Below, in pieces: positions 10,282 to 25,700 of a stretch of 64,000 bases of DNA (position 1 is its first letter; each line of letters starts with the position of its first letter). The notes beneath the pieces are model-generated. The model saw only the letters and a program-made list of their open reading frames with translations. It was not told the DNA's origin and did not search any database. The position numbers were made by a program, and so were the translations under genes. The stretch lies in assembly GCF_002105155.1 (NCBI RefSeq), contig NW_019028992.1, positions 248,001-312,000 of the forward strand, in the 5' to 3' direction. Source of the DNA: Lobosporangium transversale. Its lineage: Eukaryota; Mortierellomycota; Mortierellomycetes; Mortierellales; Mortierellaceae.

Positions 10282-13200
10282 CCCTAGAAACCCCACGTAT
10301 TGTAAACATTATTTGTAGTTTCAACTGGCCCTTAGTTTCTTAATTTGTCTAGGAGATAGGAATGCATTAGAAATTGTTCAAAATATAAACAGGTTTTTTT
10401 TCGATCCACCCCTTTAAATATCTAGTATATTGCTTCGTCCTGATCTTGAACTATTTCTTCATTCCTTCTATACCTTCACCTTTCTTCACTATTTTATCCT
10501 TGCTTCGGTCATGGCTTACTATAGCGGACTACGAGCCTCCTGTCTCTACCCCGAGATCACTATCCCAACCCTTGGCACAGTCAGAGGAACGCTCGACAAA
10601 ACAGGTCAAGTAGCCAAGTTCTTGAATGTGCCTGTAGCTACTGTACCTGAGAGATGGCGTCCTGCTGTCAAAGCACAGTCATGGCAAGGTGTCCGTGATG
10701 CTACTACACCAGGGTAAGGAGCCGTGCTTTGGATGAAGGGATCAATGGTATAGGGGTCACCTACCGCGCGATGAAATGAGCGTATCGGTGGCTAATACAA
10801 ATACCTAATTTCGAAAAAAAAATAAAAAAAAAAAATAGCCCACTATCACCACAAGAAACCAAGACCAAGGCTGCTATCTTCAGTGGAAATCCTTCGAAAA
10901 TGGACTACAATACACATATGGATGAATATGACTGCCTTGGCTGTAATGTCTATATGCCTGCCATTGCCACCGCTGAAGATGCAGATCTGCCAGTGATTGT
11001 TTGGGCCTTTGGAGGTGGCTTTAAGAACGGAGGAGTATCATGTCCAATTTTTGGTAATTTAATGAACCAAACTGTCGACTGAGGAGAGAATGCTGATGTA
11101 TGAAGGACATTCCCACCTTTACTTACTGAAGCTAATGCTTAATACTCTTAATATGCTATATCTATATAGATTGCACTCCAATCGTCATAAACGCAATTGA
11201 GCTACAAAAGCCTGTTGTGATAGTCAGTCTCAACTATCGTATTAACTACTTTGGTTTCCTCACCTCTAAAGAGATGGTCCTTGATGCTCAGCAATATGCT
11301 TCTTCTATTCCACCACAGCTTCGTACTTGGTACCACAACTCTGTTGGCAATTGGGGGCTCTTGGATCTGATCATGGGTCTGGAGTGGGTTCAAGAACATA
11401 TTAGTGCTTTCTCTGGTAATCCAAAGAGAGTGACTCTGATGGGTCAATCCGCAGGCTCTACAGCTGCATCCTATTTCAATATGCTCCCTCAATGTCATGG
11501 CCTGTACCAGCGTGCGATCATGCAATCTGGTGGAGTATCAATGCTGCCAGCTGTACGTCCTGAGTATGAAGGCCAATGTGTGTTTGATCATCTGTGCAGG
11601 TCGCTTCAGATGCCAGATGATCTAGAGCCATTGGAGAAGGTAGCATGGCTACGTGCAGTGCCTGCAGATGTCATTGCAGAGCTGCTGAATGATACTCCGT
11701 TAGTCTTCTTCAGGCCCTCAATCGATGGTATTATCTGTAAGGAGAACGCACAACTAGATGTATGTGACTTTAGGAAATATAATCCAAACCTGGAGTGGGT
11801 CTTAACAGGAACCTGTACCAATGAAGGTAAGTTATTGCTTTTAACCATGACTCTTATACTGTCTGCAAATCTCCCATCATGCACATTAGCTCCTGATGTG
11901 CCTTTCACTCATCCTCTATTTTTATTCTTTTTATAAAAAAAAAAAAAAAAAAACAGCTTCCATATTCTTGAAAACATGCGGTGCAACTACAATAGCGGAT
12001 TTTTCATTTTTTAAGGAGCGCATCTGTCCTCCAGCCGATTATCATCTTTTTGATCAGCTATTTGGGGTCCCTGCGACAAACAAAGAGGTCATGGCGACCG
12101 TCGTCAATACTTTGTCATCCTACAATTTTGAATATCCAGTCTATCAGGTCTGTGAAGCCATCGCTACTCATCCGTCATGTCATTTGACCCAGTATCGTTT
12201 CGAAAGAGGAGTTGAAAAGCTGGGTAAGGTGATGCCAGGCCTTGGCATTTTTCATGGAACAGACCTTTTCTTCACATTTGGCAACAACTCGCATACACAG
12301 AGGATCCTTAATGAAGACGAAAGGACCTTTGCAAAGAAAGTTCAAGCTGTGTGGATCGAGTTTGCAACTGCCAGTTCTCCTGAGGAGTCATACTTGCCGA
12401 AAATGCCTCAATTGACTGGCCCTACTACTTCCGATACAACGATAACCTGCGGTGGTCTTGAAGACCAAAAGAAGAGTGAAGCCATCTTGTTCTCAAAGTC
12501 ACTAGAAGTTGTCAGGACCTCAATCTCACCTATGACCATGATGTCCGACGCTGAGATCGACTTTTGCCGAAGAGCACATGCCTTTGCTGCAGAGATGGCT
12601 AGATGTGGCAAGGGAATGGGTTTTGGCTCTCCTCCGGTATTTGATATTTGCACAATCATTGGGACTGATGGCACTGTACCACGTCCACTAACCCAGTCTC
12701 GACCATCATCAGTACCATCAACACCACCATCGTTATCACTGTCATCTTCTAAGGCAGAACCGGAACATAGGAGTTTAATGAGGACAGTAGCGCGCCTCTG
12801 ATGAACTATACACAATCGAGATACAGAGATCTTTGTAAATAGAAAATGAACTCCTTGTAAATAGAAAATGACCCGTAAAGGCGCTAATAAAAAGCTGAAA
12901 GCTGTGTCGCAAACAAGAAGTGAGGGAAGCAAGCTAGGGGGCCTATGTTCCACCTCTATCTTTATAATGATATCAGTGGTGTCTCCTAGAGCCGCGCAGA
13001 GCGATATAGAGGTACATTAACCAGTTAATGTCGCGTATCTGTCAGGTCTGGTTTTTTTTTTAAACTCGAACGGAGAAGCAAATTGGTTATCCGAAGTGCT
13101 TATTTCTTCATTTACGTCATCAAGTTTTATATTTCATAGAAACTGCCTATATGCCTTGTGTCGCATGATTTGTATAGATGTGGTGGGTGTGTGCATGGTC

Positions 13201-13365
13201 CCTTGATCAGAAAAAGCGCTTGATACCAAAGGGTTCGGAATGCTTTGATTAGAAAGAAGGGCTTGAAGGAATATCTGAAGGGCAGAAGGAAAAATAAAAC
13301 AAGTAAAAAATAAAGAGCTAACTATAGGATGTGGTCCTCGACATACTTGGTATCACTACCATAAA
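10282..13365. repeat. 3.08-kb direct repeat, copy B (carboxylesterase unit)
   Basis: Second copy of the segment at 3932-7015, same orientation, with no difference seen on line-by-line comparison, including poly-A runs in introns that normally change fast. The flanks differ from those of copy A, which argues against a simple assembly loop. Confidence 0.9.
10511..12801 (+). CDS. Type-B carboxylesterase/lipase, copy B
   Basis: Exons 10511-10713, 10839-11053, 11170-11826 and 11957-12801 encode the same ~639-residue protein as copy A, with GGGF oxyanion loop, GQSAG elbow and the downstream FHGTD histidine region. Both copies are intact, with conserved splice sites and the same AATAAA downstream, so both could be expressed. 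The reading of motifs and reservations about substrate and location are as for copy A. Copy B is followed by unique sequence from about 13430 and lies some 1.4 kb from the convergent DUF4604 gene. Confidence 0.88.
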
Positions 13366-14183
13366 CGACAAATTGGCGGTTTGGCCAAAATAACAGCGAG
13401 TGTCGGACCTTTCCAGATAAAAAACAAGGTGTCATCTTTAATACTATCCGATAGTACTAAACCAAGGAGTATGGAGCTGCGATCGGTGTAAATATGACTA
13501 ATTTGGTCCTTTGCTGGCATCGTCCGCAGTCCATTGAGAGGAACTTAACTATTTGGATCACCTTGTACCAGTACGAAAACATCGCTAGAGGATGCGTTGA
13601 GTTGCCAAGTATCCGGGAACTAGAGAGTTCCTTACCTGACAATACCTTTGTGTCAGTCGAAGTATACAAGAAAGGACTTGGGAGATAGTGGTATCTACAT
13701 GGCGCGCTGATCGGATTTTATAGGCCCAAGCATTTGAGGAAGTGTCCCGGGAACATTCTAAGGCACCAAGGACTGAGAAAGTTTGAGCTGTCCATGGTGC
13801 ATTGAACGCGTCCGATTCTTAGGGAGAAGCGAACAAGGGCCCCTCGAGGTTAACTATGTTTGTATATGGTGATGGGCAGTTTAAGGGCGCCAGGGAGCTG
13901 CTCTCGAAGCACGCAGCCTTCAAGCGCTTTCCCCATCAAAAGCCGGGCTAGCTAAAGCGGCGAGTCAGCCCTGTATTTGTTTACGTGATGGGTGCTAAAG
14001 GTGGATGGGCCGTGATAGCGTCGGTGCCCATAATCTCGTCGTCATTGGTCGAACTTGGATATAGCCCGCCCGACACCCCTCCAGCGCCCAAGTTATCAAC
14101 ACTAACTGTGGTGACCCAAAGTAAAAATTTATTTCTATATTGGAGTGATTTGGAGACTAGGTCAAGGGATAACCACGTCGTAT
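13366..14183. other. Interval after carboxylesterase copy B
   Basis: The first 60 bp diverge gradually from the equivalent positions after copy A (7016-7075). The rest reads on the plus strand as short open stretches broken by stops (13494-13688 and 13985-14203). They may be a decayed coding sequence, but I do not recognise the protein. The GC content is a little higher than in neighbouring spacers. Confidence 0.35.
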
Positions 14184-15064
14184 TCACTCTTCATCTTCAT
14201 TAAAGCTAAGTAATGACGTTGTCTTAGCAGTCTTTTGCTTTTTCTTTTTCATCCCCGCGTTACTTATGCTATCACTTTCATCCTTTTCTTTTCTTTTATC
14301 TGTGGATTTTGAGTTGGATGCTGTAGACGTAGTTGAAAGAGACCCAGCAGTTTTTTGTTTCATTGCATTTGCTTTTGCTTTTGCTTCAAGATCAGTCAAC
14401 AACGTCTTATCAAAAGTCTTATTGTTACTTTTTGAAGAGGTGGTGTTGGTAGATCCCTTGTTAGATTTAAATTTGGATGATTTAGGCTTTCGAAACAAGA
14501 TCTTTCCATTGGCATCCACTGGTTCTTGCTCTTCTTCTTCCTCTTCTTCTTCCTCTTCTTCTTCCTCTTCCTTCTCTTGTCCCTCATGAGAACCTCCAGA
14601 CAGATTTTTTTCGAGTTTTTCCATCTCCTTTTCTAATCGTTTCTTGATCTTCGCTTCTGACAATCCTACCGATTACAAGATAAAAGTGAAGTAAAACGAG
14701 ATGTTAATATACTGTAAAGAATTATAGAAATCTAAACGAAAGAATTACTCCTACCTGGAGGGAGGTTTTTCAGCACATTTCGAACCTGCCGTTCATCCAA
14801 GTGCTTGCTATCTTTGAGGACAACGACTGTAGGGCGCTCTTCTTCGCGCTCATTTAAGAGATCGTGTGCTGGCTCATCATCATCGTCCTGTTCTTCTGTT
14901 TGGAACTTGGCTTCAATCCCAATTGGTTTTCTATAAGGATTTCGAGGATCCGTATCGGCTGCACTGGACGATTGACCCGTGAGCATACGCATAAAGTCCG
15001 GACCTTGTGATACATATGTCAACCCTTTCCGCAACTGGTGTGGAGTTACTTTTTTATCTGACAT
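14184..15064 (-). CDS. DUF4604 (KIAA1143-like) nuclear protein
   Basis: Two exons (15064-14755 and 14665-14184) joined by an 89-nt intron encode about 263 residues. The N-terminus MSDKKVTPHQLRKGLTYVSQ followed by PDFMRMLTG matches the family theme of a Tyr-Val-x-x-x-PxFLR motif near the start (DUF4604/KIAA1143 family). The middle contains TVVVLKDSKHLDERQVRNVL, then a Lys/Glu-rich coiled segment with a run of about 20 acidic residues, and a Ser/Thr/Lys-rich tail with basic clusters that could serve nuclear import. The molecular role of the family is unknown; a link to RNA or spliceosomal complexes is only a guess. The gene diverges from the YVH1 phosphatase with 183 bp between the start codons, implying a shared promoter region. 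Confidence 0.75.
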
Positions 15065-15247
15065 CCCATTGGTGCTCGAGAGAAAGAGGATGAGTGAGGT
15101 AAATGTAGGATGTCAGCGATTGATGCAAAAAAAAAAAAGCATTCATTCTAAGCCAAGTATGCAGTCACCTGTCTTGTTTTGGAAGCTTTAAAAAAAAAAA
15201 AAAAAAAAAAAAAAACATTCTTCTCACTGCTTCTCTCATTCCCTAAC
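15065..15247. promoter_or_regulatory. Divergent promoter region DUF4604 / YVH1
   Basis: Only 183 bp separate the two start codons. It contains an 11-nt and a 25-nt A run; the latter (15189-15214) lies about 35 bp before the YVH1 start and could act as a nucleosome-depleting poly(dA:dT) tract. No TATA box is evident. The regulatory role is inferred from position. Confidence 0.4.
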
Positions 15248-15632
15248 ATGTTTGATAAACCACTCTTTGATGCCAGCATTATTCGTGATATGCAAGAGAT
15301 CATTCCTGGTCTCTTTCTTAGCGGGTAAAAAATAAAAATAAAATAAACGTCCTATTTAGTCCAATCCCTTCCGCTGTCATTAATATCTGGAGATCTATCT
15401 TCGGGAAACGATAGATCGCAGCCTACAGAGTCGCGCGAATACATGAAGGAGAAGGGCATCACACATATTGTCCAAGTGACCTTTCCTAACTCCCCTCGCT
15501 TCCCTGGAGACTTCATCTACAAGATCATTGCGGTTCCTGATATGGATGAAACCAACTTGATTGAACACTTTCCAGCAACTTATACTTTTATTCATAATGC
15601 TATTGACAAAGGCGGCAAGGTCTTGGTACACT

Positions 15633-15663
<31 letters not shown>

Positions 15664-16709
15664 GACATTTAGTTTAAAATCCACCTATGCATAAGCGTTC
15701 TAGGCCAGAGTACTGAACAAAGAAAGAAACCTGACTTTATACCCATTCTGAATAGTATGGCAGGAGCGTCCAGGAGTGTTACTATTGTATGTGCATACTT
15801 GATGAAGACAAAAAAGATCCCTGTGACTGAAGCACTAAATTTGATTGAGAAACTGCGCCCCATTGCCGAGTAAGTCAAAAAAAAAAAAAAAAAAAAAAAA
15901 AAACCGCCAATTTTCAGCTGCGACAATTGATCGTTAATGAATCTATTTCTTGTAAAAGGCCCAACGACGGATTCATAAAACAGCTGATCCTATATGATGC
16001 CATTGAGTATGATGTGAACATCAACAGGACAGAATACCGTCGTTTCTTGATGTCGAATATGGCAAGACAACGAGAAGGTAAGCTTTTTTTTTTTTTTGGT
16101 GACGGATACTGTTCGCTATGGATATTATTGATATATTATTAATTGTATCCCTTATATTCATATCTGTATTTATTACATCTTGTAGTCTTTGGACATATTA
16201 AAGCAGAGGATATGACTTTGGCTGCAGATCCTTTAACACAACAGACATCGGCGCCATCAATAGTATCCAAAACGGCGGCGGCGGCGGCAACGGCAGCAGT
16301 TCAAGAAGTATCAAAAGCCCAGCTACAATCATTCTCTCAGAAAAGACCTCTCAAATGCAAAAAATGTCGACGTGCGTTGGTAACGCATGATAATATTATT
16401 ACTCATGCTCCAGGGCATGGACAAAATGCTTTTCAGTATCGGAAACGCGATGCGACCCTTCATGTCTCTCAGGCAATTCAATCCAATAACAATAATACGA
16501 GTGCCTCACCCATGTCTCCAACTGTATGCCACTCTTATTTCATTGAGCCTGTTGAGTGGCTCCAAGATGTTCAGAGCTTAGAAGGCAAGATCTCATGCCC
16601 TAAATGCGACTCCAAATTAGGTACCTTCAACTGGTCGGGTGATCAATGCTCCTGTGGAGCATGGATTACTCCAGCATTTATGCTTCATAAGGGAAAAGTA
16701 GATGCTTGA
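15248..16709 (+). CDS. YVH1: YVH1/DUSP12-type dual-specificity phosphatase
   Basis: Five exons (15248-15324, 15415-15633, 15756-15869, 15959-16077, 16186-16709) give about 350 residues. The N-terminal half is a dual-specificity phosphatase. It begins IIPGLFLSG, and the catalytic P-loop HCMAGASRS is created by the exon 2/3 junction, which splits the active-site Cys codon (TG|T). PNDGFIKQL follows. The C-terminal half is the zinc-binding domain special to YVH1/DUSP12: KCKKCRRAL, H..SYFIEPVEWL, CPKCDSKLG, and CSCGAWITPAF. In yeast this domain helps release Mrt4 during 60S ribosome maturation. Introns 2 and 3 contain A runs of more than 20 nt right after the donor. The gene converges on the forkhead gene with 114 bp between the stop codons. 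Confidence 0.9.
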
Positions 16710-16733
16710 TAATAAAATTAAACATTTAAATAC

Positions 16734-16765
<32 letters not shown>

Positions 16766-16823
16766 TATATATTAGTTATTGTAAGATTTTTGAACTGCAT
16801 ATATGTCTAAAAATTATAATCTA

Positions 16824-19568
<2,745 letters not shown>

Positions 19569-22500
19569 AATGGCGGAAAGAATTTTTTGAACTACTTTCT
19601 AGAATGCTCTGTTTTAAAAGGAACGCGGTGCTCTATCAATCATTTTTAGTATCACGACGTCATAAGTACAACGAGAAAAAACATATCTCTTCCGTCTCCG
19701 CAAAAAAAAAAAAAAAAAAAAAAAAAAGATTTCAATTATTATTTCAAAAAAGAAAAAAATAAGAAGCTCATTATCAACCAACGAAATCCCCTGCGGAGAT
19801 GGTGACTCCATTGCAAGACCACATTATTGTGACTTGATAAACCCAGAGCAACATTCACACGAAAAATAAATAAAATAAAATAAATAAAAAAAAGTTTGTT
19901 TGACTCATTAAATTCTTTAATCCAAGTTAAAGTAACCATCTTCATTTGCTCACCTTCAACTGGTTTTCAGGTGCTGTAACAGTCGGGTCTTGGTCCTGTG
20001 GGCGAAGTGTATGGAGAGGAACATTTGCTAACGAATGTGGCGTGTAGAAACGTAAACAAGAAGGATCACTAAGCAGTCACAATCATGTGATTTGTTGAAA
20101 CCTGGCAACTTGTCATTATCGCTTGGTGTCGTTATAACAAAAAAAAGAAAAAAAGAAAAAAATCATCACTTGGTGTCGTTGTTCAATAACTTCGAGTAAT
20201 GACAATTATCGATGGCTTCATGCCATTGTGTATGAGATACCAATGGTTCATTACTGCTTTGTTAAAGCAATAATCAGCTTGGATGTTTGGCAAGTGCTTA
20301 ATGGCCAATACAAATTAACAATACCAGTCTGGACCAGTCAATCCTTCTTTCAATTTTTCTTCCCATTCTGTCAAAACGGCTCAAATGATACAAGCGTAGC
20401 GAAATACATGTTTTTTCAGTTTCTGACATTTAAAACGTTCGCTTACATTCATTTGGTTGTTAGGGTGACACATCTTAAAGAGCTATCCAGACATAGTGGG
20501 ATGGATGAATGGCAGAAGAGGTGTTGAAAAAATCACGATAATCAAATCATGAATGGTTCGAAAGAATGGTGATCGTCATTGTCAATTTTATTTTATTTAT
20601 TCACAATGCATGAGGAATAGACTAAAGCTACACATACACATGGCAAAACAAACACCACCAATCTGCATTGCGTTTTGACTTTTGTTTACACTCCAAATGT
20701 TGACTATCAAGGATGAATATATTTTTATGTCCTTCCAATTGATCACATACTCCAGCAAACTCTTTTTTCGTTAGTCTGTTGGGCGTAGGAATAACGTTGC
20801 TCTCGTGCAGCTTGGGCGGAATAGCTGATCCTTCCTCGTGGCTTTCTTATCCTGAGAAAGTTACAGCAAACCATAAAAATTATGTAAACAGGACAATGAT
20901 TGAGAAGTAATGATCAGGAGTCGTCCATTGTAAATAGGTAGACAATCAGAATAAGCAACATGATATACATGTATATAAAAAAAAAAAACCCTGTTCCCTT
21001 GTCTGTTGCAACTTCTAACTACAACTACTACAACCTACACATGCACACATGTACATATATATATATATATACATGCATTTTCCCTCGTGCGTCTATCTGG
21101 TGGTCAGGCTTTTATCTTTGTGGTGCATATTCTTGCAGCTTATTCTATTACCCATGATAAATACATGCATTATTGCTCATCTTCACACCTGTTACATCCA
21201 TCAAATCCATGACATTATGACATTGGACATGACATATACATAGTCGATTGGTCTATATTCATATGTATACATCGATAATTATCATACAGTACATGTACAA
21301 GCGATATAAATATGCTACATATTTATTGTATAAATACAAGTTGCAAGTCTTTCAAAGAGCGAAAAGAATGGCCTGTATACATGTGTTTCAATAGGTTGAT
21401 GTAGGATGTGCGCATGGACATCACAATCATCTGTGTGTCTCTTCTCATCAAAGTCGGTCAGTCAGTCAGCGTCTGCGGATATTCCCTCATCTCATTCGTT
21501 CTCTAAACAATTGTTCTTTTTTTTTTTTTTTTTTTTTTTTTCTCTCTCTATCGTCATCGTACACATTATTCAACGCAACATTGCAGACAGACAAACAGAC
21601 AATGGTGTCAATCTTTCTGTCTTTATCATTCATTTCAGCCTCCGTCTACAGCTTCTTCTCCTCTCTTCTCACATTCACATTCACACGTATTTCTCTCTTC
21701 CATGTTTTCTTTTTTTTTTTTTTTTTTTTTTTTTTTCTTTTATGCCACGTTCTCTTTAGCTCATTGGACTCTTACTGTTTTGTTTTGTTTTGTTTGTCTG
21801 TCATAACTGTAATGTATTCAGTTCAAGGCAAAGGTAAGATAATGACCTACGAATGGTTAGATGGATGTGATTGACTTGTTAAACTTTTTTTCAATAATGT
21901 AAATATACACAGTCAATGTAAACATGTACTCTATCAAAAACAATTTCGTGTATAAAAATATACTGTATATAAATCATAAATCATTTGTTGATTGCGCATT
22001 TATTTTTATTTTGAATGGCCGTTGTATGTTTGCCTGAAAATAAAAGAGTCCACCAAGTTTTTTTTTCCCTCGCAGCTTTTTTGTGTTTGTTGTAACGGCA
22101 CGTTTTTTTTTGTTTGTCTGACCTGACTGTCTTGACTTTTTCTTATTGCACACCCTTTTTTATGTCCCTTTTTGTTTTTAAGCTCTTTCCTTTCTCTTCC
22201 TCTCTTTTTCTTTTTCTTCTTCCTTTTTCCTTTTCCCTTTCCTTTTCTCCTCCTTTCTCTTCTTCCTCTTTTCCTTTCCTTCATTGTCACCATTCCATCA
22301 ATCATTAATCTTTTTTTCAATTCCTTTTCATTCCTCATTCACCTGACCCTCTCCTTTTCCTTCTCCTTCTCTCTCTCTTTCCCTTGCTTGTGAGTAACTC
22401 CCCATCCTTCTTTTTCACTACATCTCAATCAATCACTCTTGAACTCTTTCCCCTTGTCATTCGTACGCTGTTGTTGCTCGTCTAACCTCTTTGTCCTTCT

Positions 22501-22763
22501 TCCTCCTCCTACTTCTTTGGATAAATTCGTTTGCAGCGACCCTAACTGCTTTCTGATATCGCATCCTTTATTTTCTTTATTTTTCTTTATTTCTTCCCCC
22601 ACCTTCCAACTACTCTCTTCCTCTCTCTTTCTCTCTCTTTTCTTTTTTCTTTCCTTCTTTCTCTCATTCCATCTTTTAATCTCGGTCTTATCGATTTAAT
22701 TACCTCTCTCTTCGCCTCCATTCGAGCCTATTCATCGAACGATACCAGCAAAGAGAAATCATC
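19569..22763. promoter_or_regulatory. 3.2-kb divergent upstream region, forkhead / PKA-R
   Basis: No protein gene is supported. Adjacent to PKA-R, 22160-22740 is a long pyrimidine-rich tract on the plus strand (mostly C and T, many TTCC, CTTT and TCTC units), as seen in promoters and 5' leaders of highly expressed fungal genes. Poly-T runs lie at about 21518-21540 and 21710-21736. TATATA microsatellites occur near 21055-21070. Short ORFs here are low-complexity products of those tracts. Confidence 0.45.
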
Positions 22764-25700
22764 ATGTTTACCTCGTCGACAACATCCCAGTCGCCTATAC
22801 ATCGATCTATGCCACCAGCTTATGCCGAAATCCTTAATGACCTTAATCAAAAAGTGATCTCTGCCCAGCCTCAGGATGTCCTTCAATTCTGTGCAAATTA
22901 TTTCAATCAAAAGCTCGAGGAACAGCGTATCCGATTCCTTACCGCAGGTAAAAAATATATATACATATATTTATAGAGCATATACATGTGTTTATGTCCA
23001 TGCGTGCCAACGTGCTTTGTCTGCATCCGCCCACATTGGGATTGCTTATTGTGAAAACAGTGACACTTTATGTCCATCTTGGATGAATTCGGCATCAATC
23101 AATAACTACAACCAATTTCTTTAATGGACATGGTTTTGTTTCTTCCTCCCCATTTTCGTTTTTTTTTTTGTTTTTGTTTGTGTGATTTGGGTATGCATGG
23201 CCTAAATGGTATGCATGGTCTAAATGGTATGCATAGTATGCATGGTATGCATGGGGTTTGCATCGTCTGTCTGGTACTTAAACATGAGACCACGGTTGGG
23301 TTTCCGCATGGATATTCAAATTTCCTGGTGATGATATAAAGCTGTTGTGGTATAATATATTTATATCAATGTGTTTAATTTATGGATGTATCGACCATAT
23401 CAGCCGAGGCTCTATTACCCAAAAGAGAAAAAGAAAAGAAGGGATCGGATTGCTGATAGGAAGATAAGAGCACGAGTAATGCGCCAGAAAGATAAAGTCA
23501 GAGGTGATAAAGAGCAACAATGGTTCTTAAGAATTCACCCATTCACCGCCCTATCTGCCGGGACTTGCAGGGTGATTCTCGCAATATATTTTGTAATATA
23601 ATTTTAAAGACGATGAATGCTTGCCAGCAGCTGTTCACAATTTTTTTCCTTGTGCTTGCATATCGTTCTTGTGTTTCGCGGTGCATGGTCCATCGAATTT
23701 TGGTTTGCCACATGTTGGGCGTGCCTGTCTCTGTGTGTCACTCTTCTTCGCTCTTTGGTGTCATTTTTTTTTTTTTTTTTTTTTTTTTGCTGAGCTTGGA
23801 TGAGCAACCACCAACCATAATCCTCGCTTTTTTTTTTTTTTCTCTTCTTCTTCCTTCTTTGTGCCCGGTATACCCTGGATCATTTTATCATGGGTAGAGT
23901 CCCATGGCAATATGCACTGTGTATTGCCATGCCTGCTCTCTTTTCTCCGACAATATCTGCAAAAAAAAAAAAAAAAAAACGTGGTCGGGTGTGCGCTAAA
24001 TTTCTTTTATTTTTGATTTGAAATATTTTTTAATTTACTTTACATTCAAACCCAAGCGTCCTTCAACAGTTTGTATAATATGTTTGCCTTTTGGCTCATG
24101 GCTCTTAATTCATGGCTCATGGCTCAATGGTGTCATGGCGGGATTATTTATTGGTTTTTTTTTTTTCTTTTTCTTTTTTATGTATTTGATTTGGCTACTA
24201 ATATGTCGAGCGACCTGCACTGAGCTGAGCTGAGCTGAGTGAACTCGTGGGCTGGATGGAAAGAAGGGACAAAAGATGCACATGTTGGCTCTCGTTTGTT
24301 TTGTTTATTGTTCTATTTATCATTCATCACTCCTTTCCGATCGGATTATATGTCATTCTTTTCTCTTTCCCTCTCTCTCCGAGAGATGAAAGGAACTCGA
24401 CATGATAAAGGGAATCGGAATGCAAGCAAAGAAAAAAAAAGAGAGGGGAGGGAAAGAGTAATAGAACTGACATGCATCATTGACCCTTTCCCTCCATTCT
24501 ATATTTACGCTGACTGAATTGGCCAACTGACTAACAATAAATCTTTATACCCTTTTTGATGCTCTTTTTTTTTATTTTTTTATTTTACTCATCTGCAACA
24601 TTCTCTGCGATGTACCGGATACTGATTCAATTTAGCTCGCAACGCTCCCCAAGCAAACAGAGAGATTCCTCAGTTTTTGCCTGCATTGATCCCGCCGTCC
24701 TTGTCAGTGACCTCCCCCAAGGTCCACCATGCCTCTACCCCTGCTGCATCCAGTCCAGATCGTTCGATGGATAGCGACACAGATAGCGATTCTGAAGATG
24801 ATGAGGGTCCTGGCCCATTATTGTCGATGCCCATCAATTACATGCGTGGCAGACGTACTTCTGTAAGCGCCGAGAGCATGGTCCCCAGTCATCAAAATTA
24901 TGTCAAGATTGTGGTCTCCAAGACACCCGAGCAGCGCAAGCGGATCGAGCTTTCGATCGCCAGTAACTTCTTGTTCAAAAACTTGGATGAGGATCAACAC
25001 GAGGACGTTGTGAATGCAATGGCAGAAAAAAGATTCAGGAACAAAGAAAACGTCATCGAGCAAGGCGCTGTTGGTGATTACTTTTATGTGGTCGAGACTG
25101 GAACGTTGGATGTATTTGTTGCCAAGAATGGCAACCCATCCGAGAAGGTGTTTGAGTATGGCCCAGGAGGTAGTTTTGGAGAGTTGGCACTGATGTATAA
25201 CGGACCCCGTGCGGCCACAGTGACAACCACATCAGAAGTGGTTCTCTGGGCATTAGACAGAATCACATTCCGACGAATCCTGATGGAAAACACCTCCAGA
25301 AAGCGACGTATGTATGAAGCCTTCCTCGAGACTGTTCCCTTGCTGGTGTCGTTGGAGCCTTATGAGCGTCACAAGATTGCAGATGCTCTCGAATCAGTCT
25401 ACTTTGATGATGGCCAGACTGTGGTCCGTCAAGGTGACCAAGGAGATAACTTTTTCATTATTGAGTCAGGAGAAGCAACTGTGACAAAGTGTAGTGAGGA
25501 TGGCAAAGAGTTCCCTATGCCTGGCCTGGGACCTGGTCAATATTTTGGAGGTAAGAAGATCATATTATTTTTTTTTTTTTTTTTTTTTTTTTACTATCTC
25601 GCCCTCCTGGACACTGCATCTGCATAATGGACAGGTCATTTGATTTCAATACTAATGTTTATTGTTATTATTATTTTTTTTCCGCTATTGCGTGCATTCA

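Noticed and set aside
10282-13365. Assembly artefact as the sole explanation for the second carboxylesterase copy
   Set aside because: The flanks of the two copies differ and show graded, diverged homology at both edges, which an artefact would not produce. Read-level confirmation would still be decisive.
22006-22700. ORFs of up to 110 codons in the region before PKA-R
   Set aside because: They are low-complexity products of a pyrimidine-rich promoter or leader tract, open by composition on both strands.
23124-23339. GGTATGCAT tandem units considered as a CRISPR-like or telomeric array
   Set aside because: The units are only about 9 bp, irregular, without spacers, and lie inside a fungal intron. 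It is a minisatellite.
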